A stretch of 39,304 bases of DNA from JADGQN01 sp035315185 (GTDB taxonomy: Bacteria > Desulfobacterota > Syntrophorhabdia > Syntrophorhabdales > WCHB1-27): the NCBI GenBank assembly GCA_035315185.1, contig DATFYE010000163.1, positions 1 through 39,304 on the forward strand. The letters run 5' to 3'. The position numbers and the translations under genes are program-made. How positions within the stretch are numbered: position 1 is the first letter of the stretch; each line of letters starts with the position of its first letter. The notes below the pieces were generated by a model. The model did no database searches. It saw nothing but the letters and a program-made list of their open reading frames with translations, and was not told where the DNA came from. Positions 1 to 8,112 of this stretch are shown here, piece after piece.

Positions 1-2
1 AG

Positions 3-149
3 TACATAAACGATGATTCGAAGGAATCATCACGAAGGAGTGAGAGCTATGACCTGATCACAGATATGAAAGAGAAAGCGGGTAGAAAAAACCTGTGCAA
101 AACATTTGTTGTTGACTTTTCTCATAGGAGGAAGGAAGACACCAGATAG
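3..149 (+). other. Open frame entering from the left edge, unidentified
   Basis: A plus-strand frame is open from the first bases to a TAG at 147-149, giving about 48 hydrophilic residues that end in FSHRRKEDTR. It could be the C-terminus of a gene that starts left of the window, but I recognise no family. Inside it is a perfect 8-bp hairpin (GATGATTC at 12-19, GAAG loop, GAATCATC at 24-31). A second hairpin lies outside it at 282-299 (GTCACT/AGTGAC). A competing minus-strand frame at 30-272 starts with TTG, has no ribosome site, and looks coding for only its first 25 or so residues. The stretch from 150 to 302 holds nothing else I can name. Confidence 0.25.
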
Positions 150-302
150 GAACCTAACTGGAAGTTCGCTTCTTTCTGATGGAGGATTATTTGGTGTGCT
201 TGCGGCGTTCAGCGCCTTAACGATGCGGTCGACCTTGAAGATATCAATTAGCTGACAAATCTTCTCCGTCAATTACGCGGAGTCACTTCACGCAGTGACC
301 TT

Positions 303-449
303 ATTCTATTTCCATATCAAAGCGCTATCATCGTTGGCTTCATCATCGGTTCCTCGACGTACTATAAAGTACGCCTGCGCCTGTCCTCCCACGAGGAGGG
401 TCGCCTCTTCCTCGCCGCCTTGATTTCATCTTTGGTCTGAAAATAGAAT
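303..449. repeat. Palindromic intergenic element, copy E
   Basis: The left arm at 303-322 (ATTCTATTTCCATATCAAAG) matches the reverse complement of the right arm at 430-449 at 17 of 20 positions. The core contains CGACGTACT, a 4-base loop, AGTACGCC, as in copies A and B, followed by a GC-rich stretch. The element lies just downstream of the thiamine-enzyme gene, so the hairpin could end or protect that operon's transcript. Its arm sequence is unlike the other copies, yet the two arms pair with each other. Confidence 0.7.
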
Positions 450-473
450 TACCCCGATTGAAGAGGAGGAGAA

Positions 474-2120
474 TCACGCCTCGCACTGGAGGTTGGCCAA
501 TTCTTGTGAGAAGGTCGCGTAGTTGACGGAATAGTCGATGGGACATTCCACCACGGCCGGGCGTTTGAGCGCGAAGGCCTCGCGGAGGACCTCCGAGAGG
601 TCGTCCCCCTTCCCGACACGGAATCCCGCCGCGCCGAAGCTCTCGGCAAATCTGGAGAAGTCTGGGTTCCCGAGATCGAGGCCGAAGTTCGTGAATCCCT
701 TGGCCTGCTGTTCCCACTTTATGAACCCGAAGGCGTTATCATTCAGGATGAGCACGACCACGGGAATGTTGCAGCGGACCGCCGTCTCGAGCTCCTGTGC
801 GTTCATCATGAAACCCCCGTCTCCCACGACAGCGAGGACCTTCTTGCGGGGGTTGAGCATCTTCGCCGTCATAGCCGACGCGAGCCCCGCACCCATGCTC
901 GCCAAGGCGTTGTCGACCAGGAAGGTATTGGGCTTATAGGTCTTATAGAGGCGGCAGAACCACAGTTTGTAAATGCCGTTGTCCAGCGCCACGATATCGT
1001 CCGCGGCGAGAGCGTTCCGGACATGCCACACCACCTCCTGTGGCGTGGGCGGAAATTTCCGCTCGAACGCCCCGTCGAGTTTCTTACTCAGGAAGGCCCG
1101 TACGGCAGGGAACACCTCATCGTTCTTGCCCGGCGTGACCTGTGCGCCGAGCAGGCGCAGGGCCGTTGAGACGTCGCCCACGACCTCGAGAACAGGATTG
1201 TAATACTTGTCCGGCTCCGCTTCAGTGAAGTCGATGTGCACGATCTTCTTGTCCAGATTTCTGTTCCACACGTATGGCGGATACTCCACGATGTGGTAGC
1301 CGATCGTGATGATGAGGTCCGCCAGGTCGAGGCCGCAGTTCACATAATCGCGACGGTGCATGCCCGTAGTGAACAGGCTGTACTTCGACGCATCGGAGAC
1401 TACCCCCTTGCCCATCTGGGTGTGAATGGCGTGGAGCCGCGTCTTCTCGATGAACGCGACCAGTTCTTCCGTGATCAGGTTCCGATTCGCGCCGCCGGAA
1501 AGCAGGATGAGCGGACAGCGTGCGCCGTTGATCAGACGGGCGGCTTCAGCTACGGCCTTCGCATCCGGGGCCGGTCGCCGGACCATGCCCCGCAACTGAA
1601 CAGCAGCATCGGTAGCGCTCTCGGCCACGTCTTCGGGCAATTCGATGTGTACCGCGCCCGGGCGCTCGGCCTGGGCCAGCTTGAAGGCATTGCGCACCAC
1701 CGTGGGGATTGTGCTCGGGTCGGCGATGGAGACAGACTTCTTGGTGATGGGCAGCATGAGCTTTACCACGTCGATGAGCTGAAAGCGCGCCTGCCAATTG
1801 TCCCGGAGGGCCTTCTGCCCTGTGATGGCCACGAGCGGCGCGCCAATGAGCTGTGCCTGGGCAATGCCGGTGACGAGGTTTGTCGCGCCCGGCCCGAGGG
1901 TCGAAAAGCAGACGCCGGCTTTCTTGGTCAACCGCCCGTACGTGGCGGCCCGGAAAGCGGCGGCCTGTTCATGGCGGGTAATGTGCACCTTGATTCTTGA
2001 TACGCGCAGGGACTCGAGAAAAGAGAGGTTCTCCTCACCGGGCAGACCGAAGACGTACTCCACGCCCTCTTCTTCGAGTTGCTTCACCAACAGGTCGGAC
2101 GCTTTCATCGTGTCTGCCAC
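474..2120 (-). CDS. Acetolactate synthase-like ThDP-dependent enzyme (large subunit)
   Basis: This 548-residue protein has the three-domain layout of the acetolactate synthase/pyruvate oxidase family. The N-terminal Pyr domain carries the activating glutamate in RHEQAAAF (E51) and the LGPGATNL turn. A middle domain of the FAD/nucleotide type follows. The C-terminal PP domain (about 430-460) has GDGGFMMN and NDNAFG, which bind ThDP diphosphate and Mg. The length is normal for the family. The likely reaction is decarboxylation of a 2-keto acid with carboligation to a second carbonyl, but the exact substrate is not readable. No small regulatory subunit lies nearby, which fits a catabolic AlsS-like enzyme better than a biosynthetic IlvB. 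It is the last gene of the cluster, 6 bp after the aldehyde dehydrogenase, so it may supply or consume an aldehyde or keto acid with it. Other members such as glyoxylate carboligase or sulfoacetaldehyde acetyltransferase cannot be excluded. Confidence 0.85.
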   Translation of the reverse strand: MADTMKASDLLVKQLEEEGVEYVFGLPGEENLSFLESLRVSRIKVHITRHEQAAAFRAATYGRLTKKAGVCFSTLGPGATNLVTGIAQAQLIGAPLVAITGQKALRDNWQARFQLIDVVKLMLPITKKSVSIADPSTIPTVVRNAFKLAQAERPGAVHIELPEDVAESATDAAVQLRGMVRRPAPDAKAVAEAARLINGARCPLILLSGGANRNLITEELVAFIEKTRLHAIHTQMGKGVVSDASKYSLFTTGMHRRDYVNCGLDLADLIITIGYHIVEYPPYVWNRNLDKKIVHIDFTEAEPDKYYNPVLEVVGDVSTALRLLGAQVTPGKNDEVFPAVRAFLSKKLDGAFERKFPPTPQEVVWHVRNALAADDIVALDNGIYKLWFCRLYKTYKPNTFLVDNALASMGAGLASAMTAKMLNPRKKVLAVVGDGGFMMNAQELETAVRCNIPVVVLILNDNAFGFIKWEQQAKGFTNFGLDLGNPDFSRFAESFGAAGFRVGKGDDLSEVLREAFALKRPAVVECPIDYSVNYATFSQELANLQCEA

Positions 2121-2126
2121 ACCTCC

Positions 2127-3539
2127 TTACTCCTTCACGACAACCGTCTTGATGTTCACGAACTCCTTGAGGCCGTAATGCGACAGCTCCCTGCCGATAC
2201 CGGAGCGCTTCACGCCGCCGAAAGGCAGCCGGGGATCGGATTTCACCATGTCGTTGATGGCGACGAACCCCGCTTCGATCCGTCCGGCAAGGCGCTCCGC
2301 CCGTGTCAGGTCTCTGCTCCAGATGGAGGCCCCGAGTCCGTACTCAGTGGCGTTCGCAATTCGAATCGCTTCGTCCTCGCTGTCCACGACGATAATTGGC
2401 GCGATAGGACCGAAGACCTCCTCCCGGAGAACCTTCATGTTTTCCTTTGGATGGAGGACCACGGCGGGGGCGAAGAAGAATCCTTTCCGGAAGGAATGCT
2501 CGCGCTGGATAATTTCCGCTCCCTTCGCCCTGGCGTCCCGGAGCTGCTCATTCAGGTTATCGAGAATGTCCTTTCTGGCGAGGGGGCCGAGATCGGTGGT
2601 CTCGTCCATCGGATCGCCGATCTTCAGCTCTTCGAGGCGTGTCACGAATACCTTCTGGAACGCGTCGGCTACCTGCGATAGGACGATGAAGCGCTTGGCC
2701 GCAATGCAGCTTTGGCCGGCGTTTATCATCCGGGCGGCCACGGCGGTCCGGGCCGCCTTTTCGATATCCGCGTCGTCGAGGACGATGAAGGGATCGGAAC
2801 CGCCCAGCTCAAGGACAACTTTCTTGATCTTTCTCCCCGCCGTCTCGCCCACCTGCATGCCGGCCCTGACGCTTCCCGTCAGAGTGACGGCGTCCACCTT
2901 GTCCTCGTCAAGGAGGGCAAGGGCGTCGGGAGGATCGACGAGCACCGTTTGGAAGACCCCTTGCGGAAAGGCCGCCGCCGTAAATGCCGCCTCGATGGCC
3001 AGCGCAGTTGCCGGAACGGAGGGTGCATGTTTCAGGAGCACGCAATTCCCGGCGCTGATCGCGGGGATGGCGAACCGAAAGACCTGCCAGAAGGGGAAGT
3101 TCCAGGGCATGATGGCCAGCACCACGCCGAGCGGCTCGAAGGTGACATAGCTCCTCTTTGCTTCTGTCTCGATCTGCTCTGGAGCAAGGAAAAGCGCAGC
3201 GTGTGACCCATAGTAATCGCACAGCCAGGCGCATTTCTCGATCTCAGCCAGGGCCTCCCGAATGGGCTTGCCCATCTCCCGGGTGATGAGTTCCGCGTAC
3301 TTCCGCTTCTCCTCCCGTAGATGGTCGCCCATGCGCTTCACATATGTCTCCCGCTCTTTCACAGGCACGCCCCTCCAGGCCCGGAAGGCCGTGCGGGATA
3401 TCTGAACCGCCCGGTCCAGCTCCGCTTTCGTCATGAGGGCATATTCCCCCATGAGTTTCTCGGTATAGGGGTTGATCGACTGCATCTTCGCGTTGCCGCC
3501 TCCGGGGGTCTGTGAGGGCTGAAGAGTCATGTTCCTCAT
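2127..3539 (-). CDS. NAD(P)-dependent aldehyde dehydrogenase, succinate-semialdehyde type
   Basis: A 470-residue member of the ALDH superfamily that oxidises an aldehyde to a carboxylate. The catalytic set is complete: N147 in PWNFPFW, K170, E244 in LELGGSDP and the nucleophile C278 in NAGQSC. The overall sequence and short N-terminus fit the succinate-semialdehyde dehydrogenase Sad/GabD group, though substrate assignment in this family is unreliable. The ATG at 3539 overlaps the citrate synthase stop (ATGA), which implies translational coupling. In-frame ATGs at residues 4 and 19 are alternative starts, and the family alignment begins near residue 19. With the neighbouring ThDP enzyme and the TCA-type genes it could form a route from 2-oxoglutarate through succinate semialdehyde to succinate, but that is inference. 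Confidence 0.9.
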   Translation of the reverse strand: MRNMTLQPSQTPGGGNAKMQSINPYTEKLMGEYALMTKAELDRAVQISRTAFRAWRGVPVKERETYVKRMGDHLREEKRKYAELITREMGKPIREALAEIEKCAWLCDYYGSHAALFLAPEQIETEAKRSYVTFEPLGVVLAIMPWNFPFWQVFRFAIPAISAGNCVLLKHAPSVPATALAIEAAFTAAAFPQGVFQTVLVDPPDALALLDEDKVDAVTLTGSVRAGMQVGETAGRKIKKVVLELGGSDPFIVLDDADIEKAARTAVAARMINAGQSCIAAKRFIVLSQVADAFQKVFVTRLEELKIGDPMDETTDLGPLARKDILDNLNEQLRDARAKGAEIIQREHSFRKGFFFAPAVVLHPKENMKVLREEVFGPIAPIIVVDSEDEAIRIANATEYGLGASIWSRDLTRAERLAGRIEAGFVAINDMVKSDPRLPFGGVKRSGIGRELSHYGLKEFVNIKTVVVKE

Positions 3540-4774
3540 CCTTTCGCTACGTTCCTGTTTGTCATGGGCTCATAAACACATCCGGTCTTCCCGCAGTAAT
3601 GACCGACATACTCCGACAAAGGCCGGTAGAGGGCGGGCTTCTCCTGGGCATCGGCGAACTTCTCCTCGATGATATGGGCCGTCCAGCCGGCAATCCGTGC
3701 GACTGCAAAGATCGGCGTCATGAGATCGAGCGGAATACCCATCAGGTGGTACACGGTGGCGCTGTAAAAATCGACGTTGGGTTTGATGGTGGTCTTGCCC
3801 TGCGCAGTGAATTCGGCTATCGCGGTCTCCTCGATCTCCGTCGAGAGCCGGCACCAATCATCCTCATGCAGCTTCTTCCCAAGCCTGAAGCACATATCCT
3901 TCAAGAAGCGGGCACGGGGGTCGACGGTCTTGTAGACCGCGTGACCCATGCCCATGATCTTCCGTCCAGCCGCAAGCTCGTTCTTTACCCATGCGGAGAC
4001 GTCTTTCTCATTTCGAAGTTCCTGGAGCATCCTCATCACCTGGGCATTGGCCCCACCGTGCAGGCTTCCCGAAAGGGCTCCCACGCCCGCTGCCACGGCT
4101 GCATACATATGGGCCCGCGTGGACACAACCTCACGGCAGGCAAACGTGGAGGCGTTGAAGGAATGGTCGGCATGGAGCACCAGGATGGTGTCGAGATCGC
4201 GGGCGATCTCCACGTCCGGCTCTTTGCCTGTGAGCTGCCACAGGAAATTCGCGGCGTGGGAGAGGGCATCGTTCGGGGCCACGGGTTCAGCGCCCTCCCG
4301 TATCCTCTGCCAACCGGCTACGATCACCGGTACGCGGCTGATGAGCCGGATGGCCTTGGCCATGTTGGCTGCACGAGAATCATCATCGAGGTTTGGGTCT
4401 GCCGTGGCTAGGATCGGGATTGCTGCCTGGAGAATGTCCATGGGGTGGGACCCTTTCGGCAGCTTTTTCAGCGCATCGAAGACGAATGCAGGAACCGGCC
4501 GTGCTTCGATGAGACTTTTTCGGAATTCCCGAAGTTCACTCTCCGTCGGCAGTTCATCGTGGTGGAGGAGGTAGGCGGTTTCCTCAAAGGTCGAGCTCTG
4601 CGCCAACTCCTCGATCCGGTACCCCCGGTAAATGAGGATACCGTTCTCGCCATCCACGTGGCTGATCTTGGTGTCGGCCACCGTGACGCCCCGCAGGCCG
4701 ATGTTCTTCAGCCTGGCGACCGCTGCCGTTGTCTTTTCGCCTTCGGACGTGGTTACCTTCGCTGTGTTATCCAT
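3536..4774 (-). CDS. gltA: Citrate synthase (si-type/2-methylcitrate synthase family)
   Basis: A 412-residue citrate synthase condensing acetyl-CoA (or propionyl-CoA) with oxaloacetate. All three catalytic residues are visible: H239 in SLHGGAN, H278 in GMGHAVYKTVDPRA and D335 in PNVDFYSA. HADHSFNAST at 201-210 is the usual oxaloacetate-side motif. I chose the ATG at 4774 because GAGGATAACC precedes it; an upstream GTG at 4786 would overlap the aconitase stop. The protein is of the short bacterial class, which includes both citrate and 2-methylcitrate synthases. The adjacent aconitase and glutamate dehydrogenase favour citrate formation for glutamate supply, and no prpB is present to support a methylcitrate cycle. 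The next gene overlaps its stop by 4 bp. Confidence 0.93.
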   Translation of the reverse strand: MDNTAKVTTSEGEKTTAAVARLKNIGLRGVTVADTKISHVDGENGILIYRGYRIEELAQSSTFEETAYLLHHDELPTESELREFRKSLIEARPVPAFVFDALKKLPKGSHPMDILQAAIPILATADPNLDDDSRAANMAKAIRLISRVPVIVAGWQRIREGAEPVAPNDALSHAANFLWQLTGKEPDVEIARDLDTILVLHADHSFNASTFACREVVSTRAHMYAAVAAGVGALSGSLHGGANAQVMRMLQELRNEKDVSAWVKNELAAGRKIMGMGHAVYKTVDPRARFLKDMCFRLGKKLHEDDWCRLSTEIEETAIAEFTAQGKTTIKPNVDFYSATVYHLMGIPLDLMTPIFAVARIAGWTAHIIEEKFADAQEKPALYRPLSEYVGHYCGKTGCVYEPMTNRNVAKG

Positions 4775-4782
4775 GGTTATCC

Positions 4783-6720
4783 TCACGCGTGCAGTTTACT
4801 TTTTACAAAATTCAAAGTCCCGCCCGCCAGGAGATGCTGCCGCTCCCGCTCCGATACGTCGAGGAGGGTCATAATGGTCCGCCCACCGGCTTCAACCGGA
4901 ATCTCCCTGTCGCCCCGCTCGATTCGCTTTCGCACATCAGGAAACACCAGTTTCGTTCCTTCCTTCAGCAGGTCGTATTCGCCGGGGTCCTTGAACGTCA
5001 GCGGCAGGATGCCGAAGTTGCAGAGATTCGACTTGTGGATGCGGGCGAAGCTCTTCGCGATCTTGGCGCGTACGCCCAGATACCGGGGCGCAAGGGCCGC
5101 GTGCTCGCGGCTCGACCCCTGGCCATAATTCTGACCGCCCACAACCACCACGGTACCCCTGGCCCGGCAGGCAGCGGCGAAATCGGGCCGGACCTGCTCG
5201 AAGACGTGCTCGCTGATGGCCTCGATATTCGAACGGAGCGGGAGCACCTGGTTTCCCGCCGGCATGATCGCGTCAGTGGAAATGTTATCCCCTACCTGCA
5301 GCACGACCTCGGCTGAAAGTGTGTCAGGGAGCGGCGCAAGCTGTGGCAGCGGTCTGATGTTCGGACCGCGCACGGCTACGGTGTTCTTCAACTCCTCGGA
5401 GGGGAAGATGATGGAACGGTCGTCCGTAAGATACCGTTCCGGGTCACGGATACGCGGAAACGTCATTTCCCCGGTGAGGTCGCGGGGGTCGGTGATCACG
5501 CCCCGCAGGGCAGAGGCGGTCGCGGTCTCGGGCGAACAGAGGTAGACCTGGTCATCTTTGGTGCCCGACCGTCCGGGGAAGTTTCTCGGGAAGGTCCTCA
5601 AGCTTATTTCGCCTGTTCCGGGGGCCTGGCCCATGCCGATGCAGCCGAGGCATCCCGGCTCGTGCACCCGGGCGCCCGCCCCGAGAAGGGCCAGTATCCC
5701 GCTTTCCCGGGCGACGTTTTCGAGCACCTGACGGCTTCCTGGGTTTACGTGGTAAGAGACCGTCGGATGGACGTGCCTGCCTTCCAGGATCTTCGCCGAG
5801 ACCATCAGGTCCCGGAAGGAGGAATTGACGCTGCTGCCCACGATTACCTGGTCCACCCTGGTGCCGGCCACCTCGCGCACGGGCACGACGTTGCCCGGCG
5901 AGGTAGGCTTGGCGATGAGCGGTTCGATCAGGACGAGATCAAGCGTGAGGTCTTCGTCGTATGCTGCTCCTTCGTCGGCGGAAAGCTCGCGCCACGCCTG
6001 ACCGCGGCCTTGAGCCTCGAGGTATTCCCGTGTTCGTTCGTCGGAAGGGAAGATGCTGCTCGTGGCGCCCAGTTCAGCACCCATGTTGCCGATAGTCTCC
6101 CGGTCCGTGGCGGAAAGAGTCGTTACTCCCGGGCCGTAGTACTCCACAATCTTGCCCACGCAGCCTTTGACGTTAAGGCGGCGCAGCATTTCGAGGATGA
6201 CATCCTTGGCGCTCACCCAGTCGGGAAGCTCGCCCAGCAGCTTGACGCCGAGGACGCGGGGACAAGGAAGATAGTAGGGGAAGCCGGCCATGGCCAGGGC
6301 CACATCCAGCCCGCCCGCGCCGATGCCGAGCATTGAGATGCCGGCGGCCCCTGTCGAGTGGCTGTCCGCGCCGAGCAGGGTCTTGCCGGGCGCGCCGAAA
6401 CGCTCCATGTGGACCTGATGGGATACGCCGTTGCCCGCCCCGCTGAAGTGGATGCCGTATCGGGCGCAGGAGGTTTGGAGGAACTTGTGGTCGTCGGCGT
6501 TTTTGAAATCCGTGTGCAAAATGTTGTGGTCCACATACTGGGCCGCCAATTCCGTCTTGACGGCGGGTAGGTCCAGTGCCTCGAACTCGAGCATGGCGAG
6601 GGTGCCCGTGGCATCCTGAAGCAGCGTGTGGTCGATCCGGAGGCCGATCTCCGCACCTGGCGAGAGTTCGCCCTCGACGAGATGGTCACCGAGTATCTTC
6701 TGGGTAAGGTTCCTTTTCAT
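4783..6720 (-). CDS. Aconitate hydratase
   Basis: A 645-residue aconitase interconverting citrate and isocitrate through a [4Fe-4S] cluster. The LeuC-like part holds GADSHSTGAAG and the cluster-binding PGCLGCIGMG (two of the three cysteines). The C-terminal swivel domain has GQNYGQGSSREHAAL, with the substrate-binding SSREH. At about 645 residues it belongs to the shorter bacterial class related to 3-isopropylmalate/homoaconitate hydratases rather than the roughly 890-residue AcnA. The ATG at 6720 is preferred over a TTG at 6732. It lies 22 bp after the FMN dehydrogenase gene and ends 8 bp before the chosen citrate synthase start, clearly in one transcript. Confidence 0.92.
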   Translation of the reverse strand: MKRNLTQKILGDHLVEGELSPGAEIGLRIDHTLLQDATGTLAMLEFEALDLPAVKTELAAQYVDHNILHTDFKNADDHKFLQTSCARYGIHFSGAGNGVSHQVHMERFGAPGKTLLGADSHSTGAAGISMLGIGAGGLDVALAMAGFPYYLPCPRVLGVKLLGELPDWVSAKDVILEMLRRLNVKGCVGKIVEYYGPGVTTLSATDRETIGNMGAELGATSSIFPSDERTREYLEAQGRGQAWRELSADEGAAYDEDLTLDLVLIEPLIAKPTSPGNVVPVREVAGTRVDQVIVGSSVNSSFRDLMVSAKILEGRHVHPTVSYHVNPGSRQVLENVARESGILALLGAGARVHEPGCLGCIGMGQAPGTGEISLRTFPRNFPGRSGTKDDQVYLCSPETATASALRGVITDPRDLTGEMTFPRIRDPERYLTDDRSIIFPSEELKNTVAVRGPNIRPLPQLAPLPDTLSAEVVLQVGDNISTDAIMPAGNQVLPLRSNIEAISEHVFEQVRPDFAAACRARGTVVVVGGQNYGQGSSREHAALAPRYLGVRAKIAKSFARIHKSNLCNFGILPLTFKDPGEYDLLKEGTKLVFPDVRKRIERGDREIPVEAGGRTIMTLLDVSERERQHLLAGGTLNFVKSKLHA

Positions 6721-6741
6721 GGCAGCCACCAAAATACCGCT

Positions 6742-7776
6742 TCAGGCGAAGATATGTTCATCGATGTCGGATAAAGAGTTGCAGCCGGTCATGATCATCG
6801 CCTTCTTCAAATCCTGGGAGAGGAATTCCGCCTCGGCCTGCACTCCTTCCGCCCCACCGCCGATGGCCGCACGAATAAATTCCCGGCCTGCCATCACGAA
6901 GTCCGCCCCGAGGGCGAGCATCTTAAGGGCGTCGAAACCCGTGCGGATGCCTCCGTCCGCGGTGATGACTACCTTTCCCTTCAGTATGGGAACGAGCCGG
7001 GGTAGCACGTCGGCAATCCCCAGCTGGCAATCGAGGGTACGGCCGCCATGGTTGGAAACGGCGACCACTTTGCAGCCAGTCTGCAAAGCCGCGGTAGCGT
7101 CTTCTTCACTGGTGATCCCCTTGAGGATGAAGGGGAGGGATGTCGACTGCGCGAGCTCTTTCAACTCGCTCACGGACTTGCGGAATACGGGCTGCCCTTT
7201 CAGCGCCATGGGTACTGAGCCTGCCCCGTCGAGATCGATCCCCACGGCGATCGCCCCAGCCTGTTCCGCCTCCTGGATCACACGCAGCAAAACCGCTTGT
7301 TCGCGCGGTTTGAAGATCTGCACTCCCCAGCCACCGGCTTCCCGGATTGCCTGCAGTCCGGGCCGATCCGCGAAGGTGTCGGCGGTATCGCCCATAAAAC
7401 CTATGGTCCCTGCGGCCTTGCACCCCTGCATCACTGCCTGGGCGAATTCCAATTCACTGATGTTGCCTCCCATACTGATCTTCACCCCGCTCATTGAGGT
7501 GCAAAAAATCGGAAAGGCTACCTCGTGGCCGAAAAAGGAGGTTTTCATCTGCGGTTCCATGTGGGGAGCAATCAAACGGCTTTTCAGTTGGAGACGATCC
7601 AACGCTTCGATATTGGCGGCGAAAGTCATCCCTTTCCCGATCCCCCCCATGCCGAGCGGCTTGCCATATTTAATGCCCTGGCAGAGGCGGTCGGGACGAC
7701 CATCGCAGACCTTGTAAACGGCGCAAACTCCTTTCATGCGTTCCAGTGCTTTTTCCCGAGCAGCAGTTATATCCAT
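6742..7776 (-). CDS. FMN-dependent alpha-hydroxyacid dehydrogenase/oxidase (lactate dehydrogenase family)
   Basis: A 344-residue TIM-barrel flavoenzyme oxidising a 2-hydroxy acid such as lactate or glycolate to the 2-keto acid. SNHGGRTLD at 241-249 carries the catalytic H243 and R246. K219 in FILKG contacts FMN, and GGIRTGFDALKMLALGA (275-291) binds its phosphate. The N-terminus has three closely spaced cysteines (C18, C24, C32) before GMGGIGKG, a feature I recall from anaerobe members of the family. I chose the ATG at 7776 because family similarity starts there; a longer frame up to 7893 runs into the repeat element. It could supply pyruvate to the downstream ThDP enzyme and citrate synthase. 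The substrate is not determined. Confidence 0.85.
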   Translation of the reverse strand: MDITAAREKALERMKGVCAVYKVCDGRPDRLCQGIKYGKPLGMGGIGKGMTFAANIEALDRLQLKSRLIAPHMEPQMKTSFFGHEVAFPIFCTSMSGVKISMGGNISELEFAQAVMQGCKAAGTIGFMGDTADTFADRPGLQAIREAGGWGVQIFKPREQAVLLRVIQEAEQAGAIAVGIDLDGAGSVPMALKGQPVFRKSVSELKELAQSTSLPFILKGITSEEDATAALQTGCKVVAVSNHGGRTLDCQLGIADVLPRLVPILKGKVVITADGGIRTGFDALKMLALGADFVMAGREFIRAAIGGGAEGVQAEAEFLSQDLKKAMIMTGCNSLSDIDEHIFA

Positions 7777-7840
7777 AACGGTTTCCGTGGGTTGCTCATG
7801 TGACCTTCCCATATGCCATCGTTGTCGATATCGTGTTCGT

Positions 7841-7869
7841 AATCTAATGCTCCAAGATACTGCTGTCCA
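7841..7869 (-). promoter_or_regulatory. Putative sigma-70 promoter for the FMN-dehydrogenase/aconitase/citrate synthase operon
   Basis: On the minus strand TGGACA (7869-7864) is followed after 17 bp by TAGATT (7846-7841), 5/6 and 4/6 matches to consensus. The start point would be near 7834, about 58 bases upstream of the ATG. A second candidate, TATACG-16-TATAAG (7900-7873), is made by the end of repeat element A. Confidence 0.4.
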
Positions 7870-7875
7870 GTCCTT

Positions 7876-8001
7876 ATACCAATTTGGAATCAAGCGTATA
7901 CCTTCGTTGTCGCTGCGTCGCTCTCCTCGACGTACTACTCAGTACGCCTGCGTCGGCTCCTCGCTGCCGCCTCGGTCTCCATCTTGATTGCAAATTGGTA
8001 T
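7876..8001. repeat. Palindromic intergenic element, copy A
   Basis: A 126-bp element. The left end is ATACCAATTTGGAATCAAG (7876-7894), and the reverse complement of the right end (7983-8001) matches it at 18 of 19 positions. The centre has CGACGTACT-ACTC-AGTACGCC (7928-7947) flanked by CG-rich repeats of the CTGCGTCG type. It is the best-preserved copy and serves as the reference for the family. Confidence 0.85.
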
Positions 8002-8112
8002 TAGACACGTCCAGAATGATGAGTATGCTTGGCATGTCCCGTTGCGTTGAGTTGACGAAGGAGTTCTACCTGACTGCTTCCCGGAGTGGTGGATGAGCCG
8101 GAGCGCGGCGCC

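Larger units (their letters stand above)
7777..8112 (-). other. Intergenic gap between gdhA and the FMN dehydrogenase operon
   Basis: The 336 bp contain palindromic element A (7876-8001) and two promoter candidates facing the FMN dehydrogenase. The 110 bp just after the gdhA stop (8003-8112) show no gene. The gap and the element suggest that gdhA and the carbon genes downstream are separate transcripts, or are only linked by read-through. Confidence 0.5.

Noticed and set aside
1236..2000. Plus-strand 254-codon frame
   Set aside because: It is antisense to the ThDP enzyme, with proline/arginine-rich shadow composition and no ribosome site.
7777..7893. Longer N-terminus for the FMN dehydrogenase
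   Set aside because: The extra 39 residues run into repeat element A and do not resemble the family.
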